Shown: positions 14,677-22,467 of the stretch, piece after piece
How positions within the stretch are numbered: the first letter of the stretch is position 1
Layout: each line of letters starts with the position of its first letter
NCBI GenBank assembly: GCA_034428935.1
Contig: DAOUHB010000095.1
Location: 1 to 35,865 of the forward strand
DNA length: 35,865 nt
Origin: JAAYZQ01 sp034428935
GTDB taxonomy: Bacteria > Chloroflexota > Anaerolineae > JAAYZQ01
Direction of reading: 5' to 3'
Position numbers and translations under genes: made by a program
Notes under the pieces: model-generated
The model's input: the letters and a program-made list of their open reading frames with translations, nothing else
Database searches by the model: none
What the model was told of the DNA's origin: nothing

Positions 14677-15522
14677 TTAGGGCCGGGCGACGACGATCAG
14701 CCGGTGCGTATTGCCCGGCGCCTCGTAGGGCCAGCAGGTCACAAGCGTTAGCCGCACGTCGTCGGTAGGGGCGATCCACTGTGCGTTCTGACGGCGCACG
14801 CTCTCCGAAACGCCGGCCTCCTGCAGGACGTGGATCTCGTCGACGTGGTAGACGTAGCGCTCCTGGCCGGCAATGAGCGCAATCTCGTCGCCCACCTTCA
14901 GGTCGTCGAGGTCGCGAAAGACCTCGGTGTAGATGTTGCGGTGGCCGGAGAGCACCGTGTTCCCCACCTGGCCCGGAAGGGCCGAATTGAAGTGCCAGCC
15001 TGCCTCGTTCCTGGGCACCGTCCACTGCAGTGACACCTTGTTGCCGCGGGTGACCTTTTTCCAATACATGGGCACCACCGGCGCATCCAGCCCAACGCTG
15101 GGGGCCATGATGCGCGCCGGCGGCTGGCTGACCGGGGTCGGCACCGGCGTGGGCGTGGGCCGCCAGCCAGAGATCCGGCCAACCTGCTCGCGCTCTTGCA
15201 CCATGTCAAACACCGAGCCGTTGCCCAGGCTCAATGCGTGGGCCGGCCCGGCGGCAGGCAGGGCCACCGCCGTGGGCGTGGGCGGCGGGCTGGTGGGTGT
15301 CGGCGTAGAAGTGGCAGTAGCAGGCGGGCGGGTGGGCGGCAGCGTGGGCGATGCCCCGGCTGCCAGGGGTTCCTGGACGGCGACCCCGACATGGGCTGCC
15401 GCCTCGGGGGCGGCAGGCCGCGCCTGCGAAAACAGTGGCGAGAAGTGGAGGAATCCCAGAATAGAGAGGACCGCGGCCGCGACCAGGACCCCTTTGAACA
15501 ACAAAGCGGTTCTGTCCTTCAT
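14677..15522 (-). CDS. Sortase with Pro/Thr-rich stalk
   Basis: A 281-residue membrane-anchored transpeptidase. A short cytoplasmic start is followed by one helix (about residues 9-28). A stalk rich in Pro, Thr and Ala runs to about 88, with a second Pro/Thr stretch at 122-136. The sortase barrel begins near ARIMAPSVGLDAPV (137-150). The catalytic triad is H194 in LSGHRNIY, C263 in LTLVTCWPYEAPG and R274 in NTHRLIVVARP. Sortases cut a C-terminal sorting signal and join the protein to the envelope. No adjacent LPxTG-type substrate is seen. ATG 15522 follows AAGGAG at 11 bases; an upstream GTG (15633) in frame would add 37 residues but lies almost at the predicted transcription start. Confidence 0.88.
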   Translation of the reverse strand: MKDRTALLFKGVLVAAAVLSILGFLHFSPLFSQARPAAPEAAAHVGVAVQEPLAAGASPTLPPTRPPATATSTPTPTSPPPTPTAVALPAAGPAHALSLGNGSVFDMVQEREQVGRISGWRPTPTPVPTPVSQPPARIMAPSVGLDAPVVPMYWKKVTRGNKVSLQWTVPRNEAGWHFNSALPGQVGNTVLSGHRNIYTEVFRDLDDLKVGDEIALIAGQERYVYHVDEIHVLQEAGVSESVRRQNAQWIAPTDDVRLTLVTCWPYEAPGNTHRLIVVARP

Positions 15523-15659
15523 GGTCTCGTGAGCTCCTTTGCTCTGGATTCCGGCCGCGTTGGGTTCCGGAGGGAGACCCATCGGCGGCAGATTCCTGGA
15601 CGGACGAGCTGCCGCCGCGACCACGAACGACACCTGGGCGGCTGCTCCAGGGTGCTGCC

Positions 15660-15687
15660 ATTATATCCAGGTTGCGGCACTTGTCAA
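15660..15687 (-). promoter_or_regulatory. Promoter of the sortase gene
   Basis: On the minus strand, perfect TTGACA (15687-15682) and perfect TATAAT (15665-15660) are 16 bases apart. This is the closest match to the sigma70 consensus in the window. The leader to ATG 15522 would be about 130 bases. Confidence 0.8.
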
Positions 15688-15811
15688 GTGGGCAAGCACC
15701 TCTTTTCGGCTCTGCCAGGCGTGGATGGGCAGCGCGTTGTCCACGCCTTCGCGACGTTTGGCCGACGATTGCGCGCTGCTTTGCCCACGATTTCGCCCGG
15801 CCGTGCGGCTG

Positions 15812-15820
15812 TGGTACAAT
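15812..15820 (+). promoter_or_regulatory. Extended -10 promoter of the acetyltransferase gene
   Basis: TGGTACAAT (15812-15820) fits an extended -10. The -35 region is poor. The start codon at 15895 lies about 70 bases downstream. Confidence 0.5.
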
Positions 15821-15894
15821 GCGGCCGTGGCCCCCCGCCTGGCGGCACGAGGGGACTGCCACGCCGGCTTGCAGGCACTGCCAGGGAGGACACC

Positions 15895-16461
15895 ATGAAC
15901 ACGAGCAAAGCGAAGGATGACCTGTTCCGGGGTAAGCTGCTGCGCCTGGCCGCGGCCCGCGACGAGGACGCGGCCGCCATGGCGCGCTGGAGCGAAGACG
16001 CGGGCTACATGCGCGATCTGGACACCGACTATGCCCGCCCGCGGCCCGAGCGCGAGTTCAGCCCCCAGGCGTACAGCCAGATGGCCGGTCCCAACTCTAT
16101 CGAGTTCCGGCTGCGCACCCTGGAGGACGACCGGCTCATCGGGTTCGTCGCCCTACACACCATCGAGTGGAACAACCACGCGGCGATGCTGGCCATCGGC
16201 ATCGGCGAGGCCGACTACCGGGGCAAGGGGTACGGCGCCGATGCCCTGCGCCTCATCCTGCGCTACGCCTTCGACGAGCTGAACCTCGAGCGTGTCGGCC
16301 TCGACGTCATCGCCAGCAACCAGGCCGCCGTGCGCGCCTACGAACGGGCGGGCTTTCGCCGCGAGGGCGCCATGCGCCGCGCCGTCCTGCGCGACGGCCA
16401 GGCCTACGACCGGGTAATGATGGGCATCCTCCGGGAGGAGTGGAAGCGCGAAGAAGTGTGA
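15895..16461 (+). CDS. GNAT family N-acetyltransferase (RimJ/RimL-like)
   Basis: A 188-residue cytoplasmic acetyltransferase. It has the acetyl-CoA loop IGIGEADYRGKGYGADALRL (100-119), with the R-G-K-G-Y-G form of motif A. LNLERVGLDVIASNQAAVRAYERAGF follows, as in the RimJ/RimL subgroup. The N-terminal LRLAAARDEDAAAMARWSED is typical of the same group. ATG 15895 follows AGGGAGGA. The substrate may be a protein N-terminus, an amino acid or a small amine. It stands alone, with the mazF remnant facing it 28 bases downstream. Confidence 0.88.
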   Translation: MNTSKAKDDLFRGKLLRLAAARDEDAAAMARWSEDAGYMRDLDTDYARPRPEREFSPQAYSQMAGPNSIEFRLRTLEDDRLIGFVALHTIEWNNHAAMLAIGIGEADYRGKGYGADALRLILRYAFDELNLERVGLDVIASNQAAVRAYERAGFRREGAMRRAVLRDGQAYDRVMMGILREEWKREEV

Positions 16462-16489
16462 GGGCAGCCGGGAGGAAACGCGACCATCG

Positions 16490-16735
16490 TCACTCCAGGA
16501 GGAGCGTTCCCAGTTTAGCCAAGACCTCCGCCATCGTCCGGCGCCCCAGGCCGCAGATCCTTTCTGCCTCCCGCACTCGCCAGTCCAAGCTCTTGACCTG
16601 GTCGGCCAGGATCACCCCTACCACTGCCAGTCCCTCTGGAATCCGGACCTCAAAGGGGTACCCTTTTTCCTGGCTTGTGACAGGGCAATAGATTGCGAGG
16701 CCCACCTTTTCATTGTAGGCCAGAGCCCAACCGGT
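16490..16735 (-). pseudogene. mazF-type toxin remnant, N-terminally truncated
   Basis: The frame reads ALAYNEKVGLAIYCPVTSQE, then KGYPFEVRIPEGLAVVGVIL and ADQVKSLDWRVREAERI to a stop at 16490. These are the middle and end of a MazF/PemK endoribonuclease, including CPVTSQ, KGYPFEV and DQVKSLDWR. The first 30 or so residues, with the RGD-like start and the catalytic Arg strand (RRPALVxS), are absent. A stop codon lies in frame at 16742-16744, and the similarity breaks at about 16730. GTG 16705 could start a 71-residue product, but it would lack the catalytic Arg. No MazE-type antitoxin gene is visible upstream. I regard it as a dead toxin gene. Confidence 0.8.
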
Positions 16736-16768
16736 TGAGATTCAGCGGTCACTGCCATCGGTCCTTTC

Positions 16769-16798
16769 GCCGTCCCTGGTCACGTGACCAGGGACGGC
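16769..16798. repeat. 30-bp perfect palindrome
   Basis: Bases 16769-16798 are a perfect inverted repeat with no loop: a 15-base half-site ending in GGTCAC is mirrored around the centre CACGTG. It lies between the mazF remnant and the S41 peptidase gene. It could be an operator for a dimeric regulator, a cruciform, or the end of a lost element. It has no T-run, so it is not a standard terminator. Confidence 0.85.
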
Positions 16799-16987
16799 CC
16801 TGCCCACCTGGCGAGGCAAAAGACCCCACTGTTGGCCGGTGTACCGTCGGACCGTTTGTGGTACCCTACGAACGACGGCAACCCGCCGTCCTGGAATTGG
16901 CCAAGAAGGGAGAAATCTCAAGGTGGAGAGCGAAAGGAGATGGGGGATCGCCGGCGAAACCGCCGCACGCAGTGGAGGGCAGGGCAG

Positions 16988-18574
16988 GTGAGCGAACCAA
17001 TGAGCGAGTCGTCGACCGTCAGCCCGGTCCGCCGGTGGGCCACGGCCCATCCCTGGCAGGCCTCGCTCCGGGCCGCGTGGGTTTTGCTCAACCTCCTGCT
17101 CGGGGGCGCCTCGGGTGCCTTTCTGGCCTGGGGCCCCCTGGGCGGCACCTGGCCTCTCATGGCGGTCCTGGGCATGGCGGGCGCCATCGTCCCGGCCGCC
17201 CTCTGGGCCCGACAGCAAATCGCTGCCATCCAGGGCAGCCACGAGACCGCCCGTCGCTGGCGAAGGAATCTGCTCGGCGGGCAGGCAGCCATTCTGGCGG
17301 GAGTTGTCATGCTGTCAGCCGTCCAACTCTATCAGGCCGGCACCTTTGCGCCCCTGGGCCAGGACCGCCTGGCCAATTTTGACCGGCTCTGGCGGGCGAT
17401 GGACGCCCACTATCCCTACTTCCAGCAAAAGGGCATCCAATGGGAGGAGCTGGCCGCTCGCTACCGGCCGCGAATCGCGGAGGCCTCAAGCGACCAGGAG
17501 TACTATCTCCTCATCGAGAACATGCTCGCCGAGTTGAACGATGGTCACACGGGCCTGTCGCCCTCCCTCGCCTTTCAGGCCGACTGTACCTTTGCCTGGA
17601 CACGGGAGATGGACGGGCAGGCGGTCGTGACGGTCGCTCGCGGCAGCGGGATGCAGGCCGGGCTGGAGGTCGGCAGCGTAATCCTCAGCGTGGACGGCCT
17701 GCCCGTGGAGCAAGCCCTCGCCTCCGTGGCCCCCAGCCTGCGCGTGGGATCGACACCCTGGAAGCGGCGCAGTCTCGCCTTTCACAACCTGCTTCACACC
17801 CCCTTTGGCAGCCAGCGAGAGATCACCTTCCAGACACCTGCGGGTGAGGAAAGGACGACCACCCTGGCCTGCATCGAGCAGGTGGCCCGGGCGGAAGCGG
17901 AGAGTGGCGACGTCTGGGGCCTGCTGCTGCCCACGTACGAGCGACAGATCGTCAGCCGCCGGTTGCCTTCGGGCCTGGGCTACATCGGCATTCCCACCTT
18001 TGGTACAGACCTGGTGGCCGATTTCGACGCCGCGCTGGACGAGCTGCTGGACGCGCCCGGGCTGGTCCTGGACCTGCGGGGCAATGGCGGGGGCAACTCG
18101 GCCTACGCCGACCAGATGGCCGGCCGCTTCTTGAGCGAGCCTTTCGTCTACGGGCACGACCACTTTCGCGGCCGGCTGCCTCAGCGGGGCTGGCGGGCAT
18201 CCATCCCATTCAAGGTCGAACCCCGCAAGCCGCTCTACGAGGGGCCGGTGGTGATCATCGTCGAGACGCAGAACATGAGCAGTGCCGAGCAGTTCCTGGT
18301 ATCGCTGGTGGACAGCGGCCGGGTCCAGACCGTGGGACGCCGCACGGCCGGTGCCAGCGGCAATCCGATCGTGTTCCGCCTGCCCGGAGCGCACAACGTC
18401 CGCTTTTCGTCGGCCGACTTTCGACGGAACGACGGAACGCCCATCGAGGGCGTGGGCATTGCCCCCGATGTGGAGGTCGCCTGGACCGTCGAGGATCTGC
18501 GCCAGGGCCGGGACTCGGACCTGGCGGCGGCCGAGGCACTGCTGCTCGACAGCCCGGCCCAGGGCCCTCGATAG
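16988..18574 (+). CDS. Membrane-anchored S41-family peptidase (tricorn/IRBP-like)
   Basis: A 528-residue protein. Three membrane helices fill the N-terminus (about residues 29-50, 53-74, 97-116), which is unusual for S41 enzymes. A helical domain follows with DRLWRAMDAHYPYF (132-145) and NMLAELNDGHTGLSPS (178-193), where H187 matches the catalytic His of tricorn-type members. A PDZ-like part, GSGMQAGLEVGSVILSVDGL (219-238), precedes the catalytic core: GYIGIPTF (331-338), GLVLDLRGNGGGN (358-370) and ETQNMSSAEQFL (426-437). S431 is the probable nucleophile, with S432 as alternative. I chose GTG 16988 (GGAGG upstream); ATG 17000 is possible. The catalytic part should face outside. It heads a run of four genes. 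Confidence 0.85.
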   Translation: MSEPMSESSTVSPVRRWATAHPWQASLRAAWVLLNLLLGGASGAFLAWGPLGGTWPLMAVLGMAGAIVPAALWARQQIAAIQGSHETARRWRRNLLGGQAAILAGVVMLSAVQLYQAGTFAPLGQDRLANFDRLWRAMDAHYPYFQQKGIQWEELAARYRPRIAEASSDQEYYLLIENMLAELNDGHTGLSPSLAFQADCTFAWTREMDGQAVVTVARGSGMQAGLEVGSVILSVDGLPVEQALASVAPSLRVGSTPWKRRSLAFHNLLHTPFGSQREITFQTPAGEERTTTLACIEQVARAEAESGDVWGLLLPTYERQIVSRRLPSGLGYIGIPTFGTDLVADFDAALDELLDAPGLVLDLRGNGGGNSAYADQMAGRFLSEPFVYGHDHFRGRLPQRGWRASIPFKVEPRKPLYEGPVVIIVETQNMSSAEQFLVSLVDSGRVQTVGRRTAGASGNPIVFRLPGAHNVRFSSADFRRNDGTPIEGVGIAPDVEVAWTVEDLRQGRDSDLAAAEALLLDSPAQGPR

Positions 18575-18611
18575 GGTTCGGATAAAAAGGATCACGATCA
18601 AGGAGGAGAAA

Positions 18612-19325
18612 ATGACGGATCAATCCTGGTTTTCGTTGGCATGGGTCCTGGCTGCCGGCTGGCTCGGCTTTGCCATCGCTGCGGTGTTCTCCCACGGGCT
18701 GCGGCTTTCGCGCCGCGCCTTCCTGGTGCCCTACGTCGCCATCTCCGGCATCTTTCTCTACGCCTATAGCCGGTGGGGCCAGCTCGACCTGGAGGCGTTG
18801 TTCGCCCACAACTGGCACTGGGGTCTGCTCTGTGGAACGCTCGCCACCGCGTTCCTGGTGCTGAACGTGCTGTCTCAGCCGGCCTCCGCCCGGTCTGCCG
18901 GCGCGGCTTTGCTCCTCGACGTCGCCTGGGTCGGCGTGGGCTACGGGATCATGGATGCTCTGCTCCTCAACGTGATGCCCGTCGTGGCCGTCTGGGGCGT
19001 CTTCTCCGGGGCCGGCTGGCAGGGCAAGCTCGCCATCGGTGCACTGGCACTGCTGGCCAGCTTGTTGGTTACCCTGCTGTATCACCTGGGTTACGGCGAG
19101 TTCCGCAACCGGAAGGTCCTGCTGGTCCTGGTCGGGAACGCCGTTATCACCCTGGCCTTCCTGGCCAGCGGCAATCCGCTGGCAGCCATAGTGAGCCACG
19201 CCGCCATGCACGTGGCGGCCGTCTTTCGCGGGCCGGAGACCATGCTCCAGCTCCCACCGCACTATGGCGCGCCGCGCAGCCGGGCCGGAGAGGGCTTGTC
19301 TCCCTCGGCCCCGAGAGCGAGTTGA
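18612..19325 (+). CDS. Polytopic membrane protein of unknown function
   Basis: A 237-residue protein with about seven hydrophobic segments, starting at ATG 18612 after AGGAGGAG. Recognisable stretches are YVAISGIFLYAYSRWGQLDL, LLLDVAWVGVGYGIMDALLL and NPLAAIVSHAAMHVAAVFRG near the C-terminus. The paired His residues in the last helix recall the third motif of CPBP intramembrane proteases, but the EExxxR motif is missing, so I do not call it a protease. The last 30 residues are polar. It sits 37 bases after the S41 gene and 10 bases before a true CPBP gene, so it probably works with them. Confidence 0.72.
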   Translation: MTDQSWFSLAWVLAAGWLGFAIAAVFSHGLRLSRRAFLVPYVAISGIFLYAYSRWGQLDLEALFAHNWHWGLLCGTLATAFLVLNVLSQPASARSAGAALLLDVAWVGVGYGIMDALLLNVMPVVAVWGVFSGAGWQGKLAIGALALLASLLVTLLYHLGYGEFRNRKVLLVLVGNAVITLAFLASGNPLAAIVSHAAMHVAAVFRGPETMLQLPPHYGAPRSRAGEGLSPSAPRAS

Positions 19326-19335
19326 GAGGTCATCC

Positions 19336-20145
19336 ATGGGGGTCAAGTTGGAACGCAGGCAGTTTCACAGTGATTGGCGAACGGTGCTGTTCTTTCTCGT
19401 GCTGGTGACGTTGCCCACCTTCTGGCCGGTCCTGTTTGCCGTGGAGACCAGGCTGCAAGCGGCCATCGGCACCGCCCTGGCGAGCGCGGTCATCGGCCTG
19501 ATCGGCTGGTGGTTTATCAGGCGGGAGGGTGTCGGCGCCGAAGACGTGGGGCTGGGCAGGCGCGCCTGGACGAGAGGGCTGGCCCTGTTCCTCGCCTGGT
19601 GGGTCCTGGTCACACTGGTGGATCTGGCCGGCCGGTGGATCGCGGGGCTCCTGGACGTTTCCCTGCCGCCCATCGGCAACTATGAATGGACTCTGGCGAC
19701 GGTCGCCGAGCTAGCCAGCGCATTCATCGTTGTGGCTCTTGCCGAGGAGATTGCCTTTCGCGGCTACCTGCACAACAAGCTCGTGGCCGTCGTCGGACGT
19801 CGCTGGCTGGCCATCTTCCTCGCCGCGCTGGCCTTTGGCCTGTGGCACACCCCGGCGGACATTGCCGGGAGTGGGCAGGTCTTGAGTCCTTTCTTGAACG
19901 CTCTCCTGTTTGCCCTGGTGGGCCTGGTCTTTTTCCACCTGCCCTACGAGTGGACGGGCCTGTTGCCGTTTCTCGCTCTCTTTCACGGGTGGAACGACTT
20001 CTTGCTGCTCCTCACCCTGGAAGCGCCAACGGCAGTGGGGGCAGCCGCCGGCTATGTCTTGATGTGGGTGGTGTTGTGGGCAGGCGGGCGGTTGTCCCGC
20101 CGGCACGCCGCGGCGGCCAGGGCCGGAAGCCAGGCAGGGATGTAG
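19336..20145 (+). CDS. CPBP family intramembrane metalloprotease (first)
   Basis: A 269-residue membrane protein of the CPBP/Abi family, related to CAAX prenyl endopeptidase Rce1. All motifs are present: motif 1 ALAEEIAFRGYLHNKL (135-149; E137, E138, R142), motif 2 FGLWHTP (168-173; H171) and motif 3 LFHGWNDF (216-222; H217, N220). About seven or eight helices are predicted. Bacterial members cleave peptides within the membrane, for instance in bacteriocin maturation or self-immunity, though most are uncharacterised. ATG 19336 was chosen; the ribosome-binding site is weak (GAGAGG), but the gene is only 10 bases after the previous stop. The alpha/beta hydrolase gene starts three bases after its stop. 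Confidence 0.87.
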   Translation: MGVKLERRQFHSDWRTVLFFLVLVTLPTFWPVLFAVETRLQAAIGTALASAVIGLIGWWFIRREGVGAEDVGLGRRAWTRGLALFLAWWVLVTLVDLAGRWIAGLLDVSLPPIGNYEWTLATVAELASAFIVVALAEEIAFRGYLHNKLVAVVGRRWLAIFLAALAFGLWHTPADIAGSGQVLSPFLNALLFALVGLVFFHLPYEWTGLLPFLALFHGWNDFLLLLTLEAPTAVGAAAGYVLMWVVLWAGGRLSRRHAAAARAGSQAGM

Positions 20146-20148
20146 GTG

Positions 20149-22425
20149 ATGATGGAACAACTTGTTCGCCGCGTGAGGCGCGCCCGGCAAGCCATCGCGC
20201 CCGGACGCCGGGCGTGGCGCGGGGCGGCCTGGGGAGCGATGGCCGTGCCGGCTGTCTTCCTGCTGGTGGCGGCCTTCAGCCTGTTCGGGCGGACGGACAT
20301 CACGTGGTTCCTGGCCGGCACTCCGCTGGTCATGGCTTCCTTTGCCCTTGCCGGCGGCCTGGTGGTCCTGATCCTGCGCGCTCTTCAAGCCATCCCGGCT
20401 TTCTATTCCTGGGCGGTGGTCACCGCCGTCCTCGTACTGGCCTACATGGTCCTGGTAGCCATGAGCGTGTCCATCGGCATCCTGAGCGTGGGCCTGGGCC
20501 TGGTGGCCCTGGCCTCGCTGGTGGGGGCCGCGATTGCCGTGCTGGTCCGAGCGGGCGGTTCCCCGCTCTCACGGCCCAGGCGGGCCATCGCCGCCGGCGG
20601 GCTGGTCCTCGGGCTTATCGGGCTCGTGGCCGGGGGCGCCTGGCTCCTCGACGCGGGGTCGACGCCACCCGGCTCGCTAAACGCCGGGGCCGGCGACCGG
20701 GCCGAGCCCCTGGCCCTGCCCGATCCGTCCCGGCCGGGCCCCTACTCCGTGGGCACGCTGTTCTACGGCAGCGGCGACGACCGGCGGCGCCCGGAATATG
20801 GCGCGGACGTCGATCTGCACACCCAGCCGGTCGACGGCGCGCTCCTGGTCGAAGGTTGGAGCCCGCTGCGCACCGCTTACTGGGGCTTTGGCCCTGAGGC
20901 GCTGCCCCTGAACGGGCGGGTGTGGTATCCGGTGCCTGCCGCCGGCGAAACCAGGGAAGCGGCAGGCCCCTTCCCCCTGGTGCTCATCCTCCACGGCCAG
21001 CACCCCATGGACGAGTATTCCGATCCCGGCTACGCCTACCTGGGCGAGCTGCTGGCCAGCCGGGGTTTTGTCGCAGCCTCGGTTGATCAGAATTTCCTCA
21101 ACCTCTCCCCTTTGGTGGACCTGCTGATGTTCCAGTCGCTGACCGACGCCGACGACCTGCGCGGCTGGCTGCTCCTGGAACACCTGCGGGCCTGGCGAGA
21201 CTGGAACGACAGCCCGGGCTCGCCCTTTTACCGGATGCTGGACCTGGATCGCGTCGCCCTCATCGGGCACTCTCGAGGCGGCCAGGCGGTGGCCGTGGCG
21301 GCGGCCTTCAATGGGCTGCCCTGCTACCCGGACGATGCGTCCCTTTCCTTTGACTACGGCTTTGGCATCCGCTCGGTGGTGGCCTTTGCGCCCGTGGACG
21401 GCAGCTACCGGCCGGCGCAGCAGGAGATAACCCTGGAGAACGTCAACTATCTGGTGCTTCACGGCGCCCACGACATGGACGTTTTCACGTTTCAGGGGAG
21501 CAGGCAGTATTCTCGCGTGCGCTTTAGCGGGGGCGATTGGTTCAAGGCCGCGGTGTACATCTATGGCGCCAACCATGGGCAGTTCAACACGGTGTGGGGG
21601 CGCAAGGATCTTTTTGAGCCGATCATGCGCGTCTTTAACCTGGAGCAACTCATGCCCGGCGAGGAACAGAGACAGGTGGCCCGGGTGACCGTCGGCGCAT
21701 TCCTGGAGGCGACGCTGCGGGACGAGCCCGGATATCGTGCTCTCTTTCAGAATCTCGCCCGGGGGAGGGCATGGCTGCCCGACACGATCTACCTGGCCCA
21801 GTACCAGGATGCGGCCACCCAGATAGTTTGCGGCTACGAGGAGGACGTCGACCTGGCATCGACCACACTCCCTGGCGGCATGCTGGCCGGCGAGAACCTG
21901 GCCGTCTGGCGCGAAGGGCCGGTCCCTGCCAAGTGGCAGACCCTGGGCGACCAGGTAGTGTACCTGGGCTGGGATGCGGAGGCCGGGCAGGCAGTTCCGA
22001 GCTATGAGATTCGCCTCCCGCAGCAGGGCCCCTCGTTGACGGCGGAAAGCGTCCTGGTCCTGGCCATGGCCGATACGGGCCAGGACCCCACGCCCGGGCG
22101 GAACAGCCCGGAGGACGCCAGGGTCCCCATTGACCTGACGTTGGAGGTGGTGGACGGCGCGGGCCAGGCGGCTCACCTGGCCATCAGCCACGTTTCGCCC
22201 CTGCAACCACCCCTGGAAGGGCACCTCGGCAAGGCCAGGTTCATGTCGTTCTTTCCTGCCTCCGAGCCGGTGCTGCAGCACTTCGAGTTTCTATTGGCCG
22301 ATTTCGTCGCCGCCAACCCTGCCTTCGACCCGGCGCGCCTCGCCCGCGTGCGTTTCGTGTTCGACCGTACCGCAGCCGGCGTCGTCGTCGTGGACAACGT
22401 TGGCTTCCGGGCCCCCACACCCTGA
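20149..22425 (+). CDS. Membrane-anchored alpha/beta hydrolase
   Basis: A 758-residue protein with about five N-terminal helices (residues about 24-180) followed by a large extracytoplasmic hydrolase. The oxyanion region is FPLVLILHGQHPMDEYSDPG, the nucleophile elbow is LIGHSRGGQAVAV with S375, the acid is probably in LVLHGAHDMDVF, and the base is the His of YIYGANHGQF. The fold resembles platelet-activating-factor acetylhydrolase/chlorophyllase-like enzymes, so an ester or lipid substrate is likely. A C-terminal region of about 200 residues is beta-rich and ends in AGVVVVDNVGFRAPTP, resembling a carbohydrate-binding or jelly-roll module. ATG 20149, 20152 and GTG 20146 are all in frame; AGGGA at 20136-20140 favours 20149. 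It closes the four-gene operon. Confidence 0.8.
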   Translation: MMEQLVRRVRRARQAIAPGRRAWRGAAWGAMAVPAVFLLVAAFSLFGRTDITWFLAGTPLVMASFALAGGLVVLILRALQAIPAFYSWAVVTAVLVLAYMVLVAMSVSIGILSVGLGLVALASLVGAAIAVLVRAGGSPLSRPRRAIAAGGLVLGLIGLVAGGAWLLDAGSTPPGSLNAGAGDRAEPLALPDPSRPGPYSVGTLFYGSGDDRRRPEYGADVDLHTQPVDGALLVEGWSPLRTAYWGFGPEALPLNGRVWYPVPAAGETREAAGPFPLVLILHGQHPMDEYSDPGYAYLGELLASRGFVAASVDQNFLNLSPLVDLLMFQSLTDADDLRGWLLLEHLRAWRDWNDSPGSPFYRMLDLDRVALIGHSRGGQAVAVAAAFNGLPCYPDDASLSFDYGFGIRSVVAFAPVDGSYRPAQQEITLENVNYLVLHGAHDMDVFTFQGSRQYSRVRFSGGDWFKAAVYIYGANHGQFNTVWGRKDLFEPIMRVFNLEQLMPGEEQRQVARVTVGAFLEATLRDEPGYRALFQNLARGRAWLPDTIYLAQYQDAATQIVCGYEEDVDLASTTLPGGMLAGENLAVWREGPVPAKWQTLGDQVVYLGWDAEAGQAVPSYEIRLPQQGPSLTAESVLVLAMADTGQDPTPGRNSPEDARVPIDLTLEVVDGAGQAAHLAISHVSPLQPPLEGHLGKARFMSFFPASEPVLQHFEFLLADFVAANPAFDPARLARVRFVFDRTAAGVVVVDNVGFRAPTP

Positions 22426-22429
22426 GCGG

Positions 22430-22458
22430 TTGACGGGAGTCTGCTCCGTGAGTATAAT
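22430..22458 (+). promoter_or_regulatory. Promoter of the histidine kinase gene, almost on its start codon
   Basis: TTGACG (22430-22435) and a perfect TATAAT (22453-22458) are 17 bases apart. Transcription should start at about 22464-22466, while the first ATG is at 22468 and the next in-frame ATG at 22474. The mRNA would be leaderless or nearly so; the GGGAG at 22459-22463 would not be transcribed. Confidence 0.75.
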
Positions 22459-22467
22459 GGGAGCACG

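Larger units (their letters stand above)
15523..15894. other. Divergent promoter region between sortase and acetyltransferase genes
   Basis: This 372-base gap holds a consensus promoter reading toward the sortase gene and an extended -10 reading toward the acetyltransferase gene. I see no gene or stable structured element besides these. Confidence 0.55.

Noticed and set aside
16745..16987. A MazE-type antitoxin gene upstream of the mazF remnant
   Set aside because: No minus-strand frame in this stretch shows an AbrB/MazE or ribbon-helix-helix pattern or a suitable start.
18612..19325. Calling the polytopic protein a third CPBP protease
   Set aside because: Its last helix has two His residues, but the EExxxR motif required for catalysis is absent.
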